Positions 8,514-22,300 of a DNA stretch of 64,000 nt are shown here, piece by piece. The notes under the pieces were generated by a model, which was given only the letters and a program-made list of their open reading frames with translations, did no database searches and had not been told where the DNA came from. The position numbers and the translations under genes were made by a program. The stretch is taken from assembly GCA_009741485.1 (NCBI GenBank), contig CM019227.1, positions 12,795,655 to 12,859,654 of the forward strand, in the 5' to 3' direction. Source of the DNA: Malurus cyaneus samueli. Its lineage: Eukaryota > Chordata > Aves > Passeriformes > Maluridae. Position 1 is the first letter of the stretch; every line of letters starts with the position of its first letter.

Positions 8514-11182
8514 AGATAAAAATCAGATGCCTTCAGAAAGTTGCATAACTGCCAGGACCTGCCAACTAGGTGCCTAAAAGACATTGTGTGAACCCTTCCC
8601 CACACTTCTGCCTGTTTCCCAGCAAGGCCAGCAATACAAAGCAAAATGAAGTGAGCTGTGAAAGCTTTACAAGTATTATATACAACTGCTTTCTGTTTAA
8701 AATAAACTGAAACTGAATTTCAGTACCTCAAGCCTTTTTCAGCTTGAGATAGGATCTTCCCTTTACAAGTACATAATACTCTTTATCTAATCTCTCACAG
8801 TCAGTCAACAATTACGTGATTAATGGTAAATCCATCGCTGCCTAAGACTAAATGTATCATGTGTAATTCACTATTTTATGCAAATGCAGGTCTTTTTGTT
8901 TTGAAAAAACAGAAAAAATGACATTTTTGTAGGAAGAGGAGAAAATTCCTGTCAATGTCTGCAAAACTGGCAGCCAACTGAAGTCTTTCCCAGGCAAGAC
9001 AGTACAACAGTTTTGAAGACTTTCAGCTTAGTACAAGAACACACCTGAATCACTTGCTAAGTTTTAATATGCAAGTTTAATGAGTGGCCCTCATGCCACT
9101 CTGGCCTTGAATTTTATGAGTAGGAACCGTGTACATACCAGTCAGAGGGATTTTCTGTGGAGTCTAAATGCAAATGAAGGAGGTCAGCTTTTCTTTTAGG
9201 AGCAGAGAGTGAAAAGGAACGTGAAAGAGCAGGGTCTACTGAAGCTGTAAGGCACAAAGGATGATCCAGTTAGGCACACAAGTACTCAGGATAGGAAGAG
9301 AAAATAAGAAAGAACAGAAATCGAGCCCTTGGCTGGAGTGCTACTGGAATGAGGCTTAGGACTCTGAACTCCAAACAAGGAAATTTTCTCTTGCTCTGTG
9401 ATTCTGGAATTTGGCATTATATTGAGTTTCATTGTAGACTCTGACAATTATTTATACAATATTAATTTATACAACATGGTTCTTTACCTTGTGATCTCAC
9501 CCCAGCTTTTGACTGTATGGATAATTTAGATTGATTTTCAGAGCACATAACAGAATATGCACCTTTTTTTTTAGACCATTAGACAGCACTGCAAGTGTCC
9601 CAGCAATAGAATACTCAGTAAAGAGAGGTTTGGCTTTTTCTTTAGTTCATTAAGGCCTATTCCCTTTCTAGGCCTTTTACAGCTGCCCTGCTGAAACAAC
9701 AACAAACTTCACATCTTTCTGACAGTAGGAAAAAAGCCTCTTGATGCAAACTCTGAGACTATAAACTCCCCATGCATTCAGTTCCTAGAGCATGCTCTGG
9801 TCCTGGAAGTCTTACGGGAATCCACACATGTATTTAGGAAGAGCCTTTATCTCTAGGGACTAAAAGTACAATGGCCTTGTTATCAACAAATATTTGCTGA
9901 TTATTTTGTCATATATTGAAGTATTTTCTTATATCTACCTTTAAAGCAAATATGCCTAACGTGGAAGACATTATCCTTGTGAATTGGACAGCCTGCACTG
10001 CACATAATCTTTTTATTATACTTTGGAACTAATTAAACCTAGGCAATATTTCTTCCTGACAAGTGTAATTTGTGCACTGTATGCAAGACCATACTCAACC
10101 TGCCAAGGTGAACACAATGACAATTTCAATCACTGATACTGAACTAGTTTAAGACTTCCAAATCTGCATTAAAGGACACAAATGAAGAGTACAGGTAAAA
10201 CTATGTCTTATCAGGTGAGGATACTCCCAGGGCTACCTTTCTCACCATATTATTTTCTCCTTGCTCTCTTACACATCTCATTTCCTTTGTAATTTTAATA
10301 TAAGCTTAAGGAGATGGTGATTTTAAAATGCAGCACATTTCACATCATCCCAAAATATGCTTTGGGCCTGGAAGCCCAGATAGATAAGTTCTAGAAGTGA
10401 AATTTCTACTGGAAAAGAATAATCTCTTCTGACCCTTTGGAATTTAAAATACTACAGTTTATCTGCCAGACATGAACTTCTGATTCATGAGGAGGAAGAC
10501 ATGACTGCTGCACACGGTCTGCTGTACACCAATTATTATCTGTTAATGTTGAATACAAGCCCAGCTGAAGCCCGAGGGCAATTGCATGCAAATGCTAAAC
10601 ACAACCCACAGACACATTCCAAGCTGGTATAAATAGGCTTTGAGTGAATTTATGAGTGCATGTGAAATTCCATGAATGTTGTAGTTTGAGTGTGGGCCAT
10701 TGGTGAAACAAAAAAAATCACTGCAGGGCCAGCATGAAGCAAATGACAGGTTGAATTTATGGCCAGTGGACTTCAGGCCTGATTCAATCTCTAGTGAAAT
10801 CAACAGAACTGAGCTGAGAAGAAACTTCAGAAGAAAACCCTTTCTTTCTAAAGAAAAATTCTGTGTGAAATCTGGGAAGACTGTAGCATGCCAGAGAAAA
10901 GCATCCTGGAAGGCTGTGAAATTTTGGAAGGAGGTAGTGTATTTGATAGAATAGAGAAACTATGAGCTGGGTTTTGAAAGGATTGCTCCACCACAAAAAT
11001 GGAGTCCCAGGTGCAGAACAATTCTACAACTAATTTAGAGCTTCTAACTCTAAGATTCAAGCCTGTTGTGTAATCCAGCATAGTCCAAAACTGCTCAGCT
11101 TCCACTGACAACAGCAAAGGCCTGAGCCTTTACTGAGTACTTGAGGAAGCCAACTATTTTCCATATGATTTATGCTACTGTT

Positions 11183-11207
11183 AGTTCAAATTTTCAAAAT
11201 TTGAACT
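11183..11207. repeat. Perfect inverted repeat, 12-bp arms, 1-bp spacer
   Basis: The left arm AGTTCAAATTTT and right arm AAAATTTGAACT are exact reverse complements around a single C at 11195. It could extrude as a cruciform or simply be an AT-rich palindrome. No gene or transposon end is attached to it. Confidence 0.85.
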
Positions 11208-13506
11208 TACTGCAAGTCAGTTTCAACAGCCTCTAGTTCCTGATCTGAAATGAATGCAGTCATTATTGAAGCCTAATCCACATTAAATGTACAATTAAGA
11301 TAACGTGCTGATTGTAGAGAAAAAAAAAAGGAGGAAGAGACACCTTTAAAGTACCTTCAAAAGGCGGTAACTTTTCAAATAACCATTAGCAAAGTATTTA
11401 TGAAACTCCCCCAGTCTGAGTCATAAAGTGTTTATGTAGCAGGCAGATTATGAAAGTAGCTTGGTCTCAGTAGATATAAAACTTACAGAAGGGGCTGAAT
11501 TTTAACTACTTTCTGCTGGGTTATGTGATTATTTATACATTTGTATTAGGACAGCTTTGGCCAAGTGTAGCTCAGGAAGTTCAGTAAAACAGCACCTGTA
11601 AGTTTGTTTAGAATCTAGAGGCTTCACCTGTGGAGACCAAATGGCACCACATCAAAACTGATTAAGAAAAAAGAAATTAAACTCAAAGTAAGAATAGCTA
11701 CTAAATGTTCACTCATTTTTACTTTATTTTTCTGCAGGTTTTTCTTTTGCTTAGTTGCATAATAAGAACTAGAGATTGTACAGTAAATCACTAATGCAAC
11801 AGGCACTGGCATTCAAACACAAGGAAAACAAATCCCTTCCTTTTAATTCAAGTCCATCCGGCTTCCCGTGATTTCCTGTTCTCCAGCACAGTTCAGTTCC
11901 TAGGAAAAATTGCACAATACAAATATACTGCTGCCTGTGCTAACAAAATAACTGACCTGACACAAAAAAGCTAGCATAAATATTATCTCCTCTTGGTAAT
12001 TACTAACAGCTAAATTGCATGCGGTAATCCTGTTTGCTATTAATGCCATTTTAAACAGACATAATGTTTTGAAATCTAAATAGAACAAACAGCGGCATGG
12101 TTTTTTCCATGCAGGATGTACAATAAATGACACATTTACTGTAAAATGACTACATCAGTACTACCACAGTTAAAGAACATATCTCACAGTCACAGCCATC
12201 TAAATTAGCTGATCAGATAGGATCCTACGGGAAATTAGGGGCTGAGGAGAGAAAGAGCATCATCAAACAATTCTTTCCAATGTTATTGGATGGAGGAAGG
12301 GAGCAACCATCTTTAAACTGAACTCAGTTTCTGCGTTATGAATCAATTCATGTGTTCTGCTCTGTACAGCTCAATACAAAGAGGTCTGAGGAGGATGAAC
12401 TAGTCAATATTCCCAATCTGATCCAGTTTTACTAATTTTACTGTAAGTCTAAGTGAAAGGAATATACTCATATGATCAACTTGGAGCTCAGACTTGTAAA
12501 CACTAGTCCTGCTTTGGAAATATTCCAATCTATGACCTTTGTCTCAGCCACTTTAGGAAATGGAGCTGATAACCCAGGAGTAAGTCCAGGAAAATAAATT
12601 AAGCATCTGGAAATTGCATAGGAGTGTGCATAGGAGATGGAATAAGGATTTAGAGTGAACAAATAAAATCCAGAAATATTTCTGAAGCAATGACTAAATC
12701 ACAGGATTTCTCAGGCACAGGGAGCAACTGAAGCAGCAGGTTGCAGACCTCCCATGCTCTGCCAGAGAGATGCCCTAGGGATGCCTCACTGTTGCACAGT
12801 TTTACAGGCCACAGTGCCTTCTCCTGCCACAGAAACCTGTGTAGTGCAGGACCTTCACCTGAGGGAGCCAACAAGGACCGAAACCAAATCACTCCTGGCA
12901 CTGCATCTGTTTGGATGTTGGGGCAAGGAAAACTTTTGGCAAATACAACTTCTACATCAGGACTCTCATGTTTGATTGTGAAATGCTGTGAAAGGCCAAG
13001 CCCATCCATACACCTAAGACAACAGTTTCCCAGGACCAAAAGTATGAAAAGGAGAACTTCTCAAGAACTAAATGCTTCCATAGATCTCTGCTGAGGTAGG
13101 GGGAGTTTTGCTATGAATTGTAGAGACAGCAAAAGCAGAACTTTTGCACATGTATCAGGCTGACAAAACAGGTGTTCTCCCTTCTAGGGTTAGTCAAGAG
13201 TCTTGATTTCAGTACAAAGAGTTACTCAATGTGTGACCCATCACACAACATCACCTGGCCTGCACAGTCAGATCTACTGTAAAGTGCCTGCATAGCTCTG
13301 ACAGTAACAGAAACAGGATGTCAGAACTGACAGAAAATTCAGGTGTCAGAGTATAGGAAAATCAGAAGTACTTCCTTCAGAAAGAAGGAAGCCAATTCTT
13401 GCACAGACAGAAAGTGCATGGCCTAATTCAGGAGAATCAGTCTGCAGACCAGAATATTAGTCTTCCCTTTGCCACCTCACTAATGATAAACTTGAATTTT
13501 GTGGCT

Positions 13507-13532
13507 CTTATATTTCTTATATTTCTTATATT
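13507..13532. repeat. Short tandem repeat, 9-bp unit, almost 3 copies
   Basis: CTTATATTT is repeated at 13507-13515 and 13516-13524, and for 8 bases from 13525. No associated gene. Confidence 0.75.
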
Positions 13533-16306
13533 GCCAGTGCTCAGATGCTTAGAGGCACTGTTCTGACTTTTAGCACATGATATAAGTTACACTGAGAATT
13601 TAATTTCAGGATTTTGTTCTTTCCTTAGTGTTTTTTTTTGTCAATCCCAAAGGACATAGCTAAAAGCCATAGTCATATCTTCGTCAAGATTTTCACATCT
13701 GATTATTGAATCCCTTGGAAAAATTATTTGCTTGGAAATCACAGAGAAATTTGTATATTATATTCCACTAATATCCTATAATTCTAATAGAATTTTTGAT
13801 CAATACCTAGCTACAGTTTCTCCTGTGAAAAGGGGCTCAGTTGCTCTACATGAATAAATAAGGCTTTGCAGAGAACTTTCTACAGAGGCAACACAGGGAA
13901 ATCATGTCACAGCCCTCATTCTCTCTTCTCCACCATTTGGCTTCTCTTCAACCCAATGAAAATTAAGGAGTATTTGTCACAGACAATCTGGGAATGGGAA
14001 CCCTCTTTAAAAAAAACCCCTCTGCCTGCTTCAGAAGCCTTGTAAAACTCCTGCATTGCAACCAGGTTGAAAGTGAGCAAGCAAAAGATAGGAAAAAGTG
14101 ACAAGGATGGCTGCCCTGACTCCCTCCCCCTCAAAAAGTTGGAAAACACAGCAGTAAGGAAAGGGGATCATGCCCTCACCTGTAAGTAAAAGTGGAGGAT
14201 GAAAAAGCAGATTTCCCTCCTCTTCCCAAGAAGAAATCTATACGGAAACTATTGTGGCATTTCCCTATATGTCTCCTCCTGTGTGATTTCCAAAACTGTT
14301 GTTACTCAAGTCATGAAATCTGCCCTGTCCTTTCTGAGTGGGATGGGGCAAGCACAGACTTGCAGCAGCTGGATGACAGCAAAGGACAGAGGTAGGCAGA
14401 CTTTCTCACCCTGTGTCTATACTGGCACGAGTAACAAGTTGTGTAGTACAGGAGGAGCTGGTTCTGAGCCAACCTCCTCAGGCTCTCAGCAGGCATTAGT
14501 CATGTTGATAATGGTCTAAAAACAGCCACCCAGCCACCACTTGGCAAGCCTGGATCTCTGTGCCATGCACATGCTGATAGAAGGAGTCCCAGGCACCCAT
14601 ATCAGCTGAAAGATAGCTGGGGGAAAAGCAAAACAGAGGAGGTGGGTGTGGTGTGAGCACACAAAGACATGTTGGGCCCATGAATATACTCATGTAAGTG
14701 AGAACCAAAGCAGAGGCTGCCGGACTGTTTGAAATAATGATGGAAATAGTTACCATTGGGAAAGTGGTGTCAGACATAACAATCACTTGTTTTGACATTG
14801 CTATGTGAAATTTCCATGATTTTCCTTAAAATGGTGATTTGTTACACTTTGAAGCCCTTACTTGGTAGGGCAAGTGCATTTATTCATGAAAGGTGAAAGA
14901 GGATCTCATTTCTCCCAAGGAGCTGTAAGGTAATTCCTTTAACCATTCACACATGGTAGATCCTACTCCTCTTTCTAGCTGCAGTAGATAATTCTTTCCA
15001 CTTCCCACATAAACACTGCAGTGCCCTCAGTCTGTTCCTGTAACTGAGTGGTTGATCCTCCAAGCTGAAACTTGTAAGGAGGTTAAAAAAAGCTCTGAAA
15101 AAGAAGACTCATCCATACTGTTTATGTTGCCCCCACCCTTTACTTTTACCTTTAGAAGTGTTAAAGGCAACCTGAAGGACTTAGTAGCTGGGACTCTCAA
15201 CAGTTGCTCTAAATCAAAAGTGCTCAAGTCTGGTAAGTGAAACCAGTCCCAATCCATATTTTGCATTCCTGAAGGTGAAATCTGTCTCAATCATTTTATC
15301 TCATTTTTTTGCGAGCCAGAAACTAGAAGGCTGTTGGCTGTGTGTTTTGCATGACCGAAACAGAGTGTTTTCTAAACAACTCAAAAATGTGGTGTCACAG
15401 ACAACTGAGACAATCCAGCAGCTTCCCCTCAACCTGGCCTTTCTCCATCCCTGCTCCTGGGCCATGGAATTCTATGGTGGATCCTTTTTGGTGGCTCTTA
15501 AACTCTTCTAGAGACATGAAAACTTGCTGTTTTAGAGGGGGGAAAATCCAGTCTTGTCACACTAAGGAGAAAAAATGGCTAAAAAAATCATCCAAAACCG
15601 GGGAGAACCAGTGCAAAGCAGAGGCAGGAGCACGTGGCTGGGATGGGCCAACTCCTGTTTACCAAAACTGGCAAACCAGTCATGCAGAACATCAATAAAA
15701 GACAAACTTCTTGTTCTAGACCAGAGTCAGTGGACAGCTATGGCAGGAACCTGCTGTTGGGTTTGGCAGAATTAGACTGGAAATAAAATGCAGAATTGAA
15801 CGCACATACCTCATAGCTGAGAGAAATAATTCAGTCTACTAATAATGTGGCATATAGGATCCAAAAAGCACATAACGTGATTGACTTTGCCAATTCTGTC
15901 ACAGAAAAGTGCCTTACTGATATGAAAATCTTGAAAAAAAACTTGAGTACAAATAGCCTATCTCTTAATTCTCCAGGAGCAGTAAGTTAAAGTTTTAAAT
16001 ACTAAATTTAGATTTCCTTATAAACAGAAACCCCAAAACTCCAACCAACAATCCCAAATGAAAACAAATCAGCTGCAATTAAGGCTGAATACTTACGGAG
16101 TACAATGGAAGACTGCCCAAGAGAAAAAACACATCATTGACTAATCAAAGTATATTTCAAATTTGGCAAAGATCTCATTGAATTTGCTGCAGAAAGTTAA
16201 CAGTGACCACAAAACTCAATTTCAAATAAATCTCCATAGGATTTGAGTTCTTGATAAAACATAAGAAATTTCTTTTGCACAAAAAATAATTGAGGGGCTG
16301 GAGAAA

Positions 16307-16364
16307 ACCAGCCAGTTTTACTTGTGTAAAGTTTACTTGTGACCAGCCAGTTTACTTGTGACCT
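16307..16364. repeat. Small compound repeat built on GTTTACTTGTG
   Basis: The core GTTTACTTGTGACC occurs at 16331-16344 and 16350-16363. A variant with one extra T occurs at 16314-16326. The block CCAGCCAG precedes the first and last copies. This looks like local slippage or duplication with no wider structure. Confidence 0.7.
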
Positions 16365-19300
16365 TCTGCATCAGGTCAGATTTAGTTTGTGATTTCAAGG
16401 GTAGGGCTATCAGATGCTAGCTTTGCACAAACCATGCTCTCCTTAGGGGAGAGCTGCAGCTGAATAGAGCCTGAGTGTCTGTTCCAAAAGCTATTGGCAA
16501 TGAAGGGAAGGTTTCCAGTGATCTGTGGAGATTTAGACCTCAGGACAGGAAGAAATAGAGACTTTTCTTCGGGTACCAAGAACCAAAGCCTCTTGGCCAA
16601 TAGTAGGCACATGCAGAGACTACCACAAGGCTTCCTTTGGATGCCTGCTGTACACATCATCACTGCTTCAAAGAGGGCATCCAGGACAATACTGAGTTCT
16701 TGGAAAAATGGGAAGAGGAAGGAAAAAAAGGAGGGAAAAAACAACAGTAATTTTTAACTTACTGGAACCCAAGATTATTTTCACAGAAAATGTCGTTGGC
16801 TACTCTAATTTGGAAAATGATTGCTGCAATCTGCCTGTTGGTAATTCCCTGAAAAGAAAGAGCAAGTTTAAGGCCAGTATGCTCTTATTTTCTTGCACAG
16901 GAGCTGTTAAGCCCTTTCATCTTGCTGCAGGACATTTTAAAAAAACTTTTGCTTTCTCAGTGTTTGAAGCTTACCTGAGGTAAGAGAGTCGTTCAGTGGG
17001 AGGAACCCCTGAGGGCAGTGTAGTTTCTCCCTGGAGGAGGTTCTTCCCACGCAGGGAAGCTGCAGGGACTATGGGCTAAGGCTGGGTGCTGAGTCTGCTG
17101 AGCTTTGGTTACTCCTTCTGGCTGAAGAACACGGTGTGGATTCAATGAGGGCTAGAGGGGGAACAAAAAGAGCCATAAACCATCTGATCTGTCACATCTG
17201 TCACATCACAGAATCAGCCTTGGCAGGGCTGGGTCAGGACAAATTGACATTTCCCCTGTTCATGGACAGTGCCCTTCTGTGACACAGAGATCCCTGCCAG
17301 GATCATACATGTGCCTCTCTCGGTCCCTCTGCAACTTGGCACACCTGAAGCTGTCCCAGGAAGCGCTGTGGGAACACATGACAGGGATTTATTTGTTCCC
17401 ATACATTCACAACAAATGACAGCTCAATCTGCACTAGAAGCAAAAGGCAAACTACAAATCTGAAATGAAAGGGGATATTATGGTGTACATCAACAAAATG
17501 TTCCCAGGCACAGTTCTGGAGAAATGACTACTCAGCCCATAAAAGTAATTTGACTAGATTTGCACAGCTCTTGTCAAATGTGCTCAAAAATGTTTGCAGA
17601 GAAACACTCAACATGGCAAATGCACGTTGATGCCAGTTCCAGTGACATCCTCTCTGCACACTTCAATTGTCCTGACAGTACTGTAGCAGCAAAGGCTGTT
17701 AAAATAGTTGTTTTTAAAAGAGGTACAAGAGGTCAGCTCAGCACGAGAAGTGACTGTAACTTTCAGTAAAGTGCCCCTTTAGTGAACCGAGTCTGGGATA
17801 CGCTGTGCTTTTGTAGTTCAAAGGGAGCGCCTCTCTACATGTTTGGCTTTTAACACCATCCCTCCATGTGATTAAAGAAAGCCACAAGAAAGAGGTTTCT
17901 ACATTATTATCTCTTCCTGGAAAACAAACCTGTCTGTTTCCCCGAAGTTTGCTGGTACAGAATTATGCAGCTTTAAAGGCAGCCAGACATTTTGGCTGCC
18001 CATCCACTTGCTTTCCTTGCAGCTGTCATTATCTCTGTTTTACTTTACCTGGAACTTAACAACCCCTCACTCCCTTTCCTCCTAGGTTTCAGTAACTCTT
18101 CAAAATGAAAATCAATAGAGCTGCTTTTACTCCAAAGTACAGCCTTTCAGATAATCACGTCATATTGTGCAGCAGCTGCTTGGAGCCTGTGCAGCAGAAA
18201 TAGCCCTTGGATGAAGGGTTTCCAGTAAAGTAGCTGCCTTTTTCTAGCATTTCACTCTTAACTTGTAACATTGGCTGATATCAACACTGGGTTTTTATCA
18301 AGGGATTCAAGTGACGTGTTAGTGGCATGGCTAAGAAAACACAGAAAGATTTTTTAAAAATTATTTCATCTAGGAGACGCTAAATAGATGCAGATCTGAG
18401 TCAGTGGATTTCACTCCTGTCAAATGGTTATTGAATTAAAACAAAATTGCCTCAAACCTCTCATTAACAGAACTGCATGTGTAATTTCAGTTTCTGTTTT
18501 GCTTTTAACAGGCTTGTAGATGGGTTATAGTAATCCTACTTCTTTTTAAGAAACTTGTCCTCATGACAGATACATGAAAGGCCTCAGGAAAACCCCCTCC
18601 CTCTTCCGCCAGGAGTGTCTGGTTTGTGAGGAAGAAGTCTGGCATTGCAGAAGTCTGGTGAGAATTTAACACATTTTCCCAGCAGACAGGGCCAGAGCCT
18701 CACACGCTGAAGATCCAGGGAGATCTGGATGCTGCTGATCAGATAGGTGGCCTGGTCCCTCCCTGGAAGGGAACAGCACAAACTCCAAGACCTGAGCATT
18801 GAAAGTGAATGTGCTCCAGCTGGTAGTTCTCATAATCCAAGCTATCTGAAATACCAGATCACCTTAGAGACAAGCCAAGTTTCTCTCAGTACTGTAGAGA
18901 AGGTGACTTATATAAACTTCGAAGGAAGTTTGGAAAAAAAAAATGGAAAAAGCTCAAAGTGGCATATTCTGAGCAATACAGTGACAGATTGTGGGCAAGG
19001 ACTGCAGCAAGGCAAATTTTTGCATTTGTTTTGACCTGGGTCTTTTTTTGAAAGGAAGTTTAGCTCATCTGTTTTTTTTGAATATTAGATAGAAAATATA
19101 TTTATGCTACAAAAGGAGATGCCTCTGTGGTGAATTGTGGTACCATAATATAAATGCAACTAGTTGCCCCTCTGCTTTGTCCTTTTAAGATATACATGGA
19201 CCTAACTGTCCCTCTGCCTGTCCATGGGACAAAAGTCACCCTGCTAAATATTTCCTTCTTCCCCCATCAGTTAGTGTGGGTTGTGTCCTTAAGTTTTATT

Positions 19301-22300
19301 GGTCTTGTTGTAATCACAACTGTTGTAATCACAGAACTCTCAAGAGCAGAAGTGACAGCTGAAGACAGGTGTTTTAGTCTGAAAAAAGATGCAAAACTGT
19401 CCTTTAAGGGACTCATCACTTTTAGTAAAATATATTGGAACTGCCACAACATAATTCATGATTGAGCTATTTTTTGTTAAACTTAGACAATTTCTAAGAG
19501 GAAATTGTTGTAATTTTCCTTTTCCCTCAGAGTCTTCTGCTGTTGTGTAGAGGAAACTTAGGTTCCTAAGCAGAGAGTTAAAAAAACCAAGAACCAAATC
19601 AATCACAATATAAAAGTGTGCCATTTGGCTAAGAGGCTGCCTTGTGACAGTCCTCACAAAATCTTCACCATCATTCCCTGGCTAAAGAACACTGTCATAG
19701 AAGAATCGATTCTGTAGAGTCCTGAACACAAGTTTATTTACAAACAGGGTCCCAAACCCCAGTGAAACTTGTCCATATTGTGGCATTTCAGGGCATCACA
19801 TAATTTCAACGAAACCAAGGCCTGGTGAGAGCTAGGCTGCAGATTTAGACATGGATCTTTTTCTGTCAGGGCTGGTAAATAAGGAAAAAATATATATTAA
19901 TCTAGAGAAGGGGCACATGGGCTTCCTTTTCCATTTAGAGAGTCCTATAGGAATGCTCCAGCTGAGGGTGTGTGAAAGCTTTTCTGCAGCTGCATAGTGA
20001 CCTCTTCATTACCTTTTTTACTGCCTGCAAGAAGGACCAGTCAGCAGTTGTGTCACTCAGCCTGGATATTAAGATTTCTTCCTCCACATGCCCCCAGCCA
20101 GGTTTTCCCCCATTCCAGAGAACAACTGGCTTTGTCCCAGCTCCCTCTTGCTCACAACTCCTTCCTGTGCAAGCAGAAGCCCTCATCAGGATGGCACTAT
20201 GACTACACCACACGGACTACATTTGCTTGTTTGCTTCCTTCCTTCTTTCCCTCCCGCCCTGTGGCAGGCACAAGCACCCTGGATCTCTCTCTGCTGTTAC
20301 AGTGCTGCCTGGTTGCCCAGCTAATAGCTGCTATTTCATTGGGTTTGCAATGTCTTCTATGGGAAAAAATGACAGAGCAGAATCAAGTGTCATGCAGACT
20401 AAAGCTGACTCACAAGTGCTTTTGCTATTGTAGTAATGTTTCCACAAGTCCAGAGAAATGAGGCTGAATTCCAGGTAAGGTGTGCAGGGAGAGTACAGAC
20501 ATTTCAAACTCATCTTTGTCAAGCAGATGGGAGAAGATTCAGGGTTGAAAACAAGAGAAAGAAACAGCAAACTTCTCTTTAGCCTACGCACAGGCTGATT
20601 GTGTGATCTGATATCAGAAATACACATAAAGCTAGAGATAGATGGAGCAGTAAGTCACTTAGCTGGGTGTCTGTTCATTCAAACCAGAATTACTCTACAG
20701 TGCCCACAATCCATTAGAGACAGAGTGCCTTAATTGAAAATAATCTGGTGAGAGAATTATTTAGCCCAGACGTGTGTGGATGATGAGCAGGAGTTCCAGG
20801 TCCCAAAATAGCCCCATTAAAGCTCAACAAACTAAGCAAGCATCTCTCAGTTGATTTCTGCCAAACGCAGGATTCTAAAGCCACCTCATCTGGCAGCCTT
20901 CCAGAACTGATGATCACTGAGAGCAATGATTCATATTTACACATTGTTCTTCCTCAAAATACAGGGGCATTTTGAAACATGTCCAGACACATGAAACTTT
21001 TCCTTCAAGCAATAACCTCATTGTAAAGTATTTATGTGCTGAGAATTCCGCCCCCCACTTCTTGGGGTAACTGCAACATAGAAAGTAACAAAATGCATCC
21101 CAATATTCTGCAGCTTAGTCTGACCAGGGAGAGCTGAAATGCTTTTTGCTGAAAGCTTTTATGATATAGATTCTAGGATGAAGTCTTTAACCAGGACTTG
21201 ATTCCAGCTATTTTCAGCCCACATTCAAAATTCATCCCTCACTGAATGCCATCCAGTGTTTCAAAGATAAGCATTTTGAGTGCCACCTTCACTAATGTTA
21301 AAAAAGTAGTGTATTTTGACTCATATTTTACTATCTTCCTCTATTCAAATTCCCTGTTGTAATCACCATTTCCAGTTAACCCTTACCCATTTCTGGAGAT
21401 CTATGCATTCACTAGGTGGAGAGAGGAAATGCTGGACTTGAGCACCAAATTAGTCAGTAATGAAACAAGGGTTTGTTTTATGACCAAAAAAAGCTAGACT
21501 GGAAAAAATGCATCCTTTGTGGTCCTGACTCAGTGTGATGAAAGTGGCAGACGATACTATTGATAGAATTGTTCTTCTCAGGTCATCCCCTGACAGGCTC
21601 CTTCAATGCTGCAGTACAAATTACAGGAATTGGCAACAGCCAGACACACAATCCACATCTTAGCAGCAATAACAAGGTTCAAAGGTGGATTACACATATG
21701 TTGATTATGGGAAGAAGGAAATTGATTCATTCTTAGAGGATGCAGCATTTTATGCAAGCTCTGTTACCAGAATATTCAGAGATATATTGCTGCAATGCCC
21801 CCCTCAGAACTGATGGCACTCACCTATTCTGGAACAGGAAGTGAGTGATGTCAGATTTTACCTCATGCACACACCTCCCGTCTCCCATGTGAGCTCTTCA
21901 GCCAGTGGGATCTCACAGCACCCAGCAGCCATCAGCCACACCACTTTGGTGAGTGCCTGCTGGTGCCAGTTCTGCCTGTGCATCCCCCAGCTAGGGTTTG
22001 AACCTTCCCTTGACTTCAGAGGCTCTTCCTCTCCTGAACAAATACTCCTGCTGCAGTAAATACCAACCAACAATCAGGATGAATGGTCTGGAGGGAACAA
22101 TAAAGAGCACTAGAAGAGCAGGCAAAGAAGAATTCAACATCACCAAAGGAAAATATAGTTTTATATCGCTGAGCTTAATTAGCTCAGGAAAATATCCCAG
22201 AGGAATAACCCTTATTTGGTAGTTAAAATTATTGGGAAAAGCAGCAGGAAGCATGCTGGAGTGAAGAGGAAATCCTGCTGCTATGCTATAGACAAATAGA

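Larger units (their letters stand above)
8514..16306. other. Intergenic, no gene seen
   Basis: AT-rich sequence with no convincing coding frame. The longest, 129 codons on the minus strand at 12650-13039, is overlapped by frames on the plus strand and has no recognisable motif. It contains a 25-bp near-perfect palindrome (11183-11207) and a small 9-bp tandem repeat (13507-13532). Confidence 0.6.

Noticed and set aside
17209..17250. Possible reverse-oriented CR1 3' end (TCACAGAATCAGCC and GGGTCAGGAC)
   Set aside because: Only two short matches to the CR1 tail in the right order, with no adjoining body; not enough to call.
19997..20461. 154-codon plus-strand open frame
   Set aside because: Overlapped by several other open frames in different phases, with no family resemblance; treated as chance.
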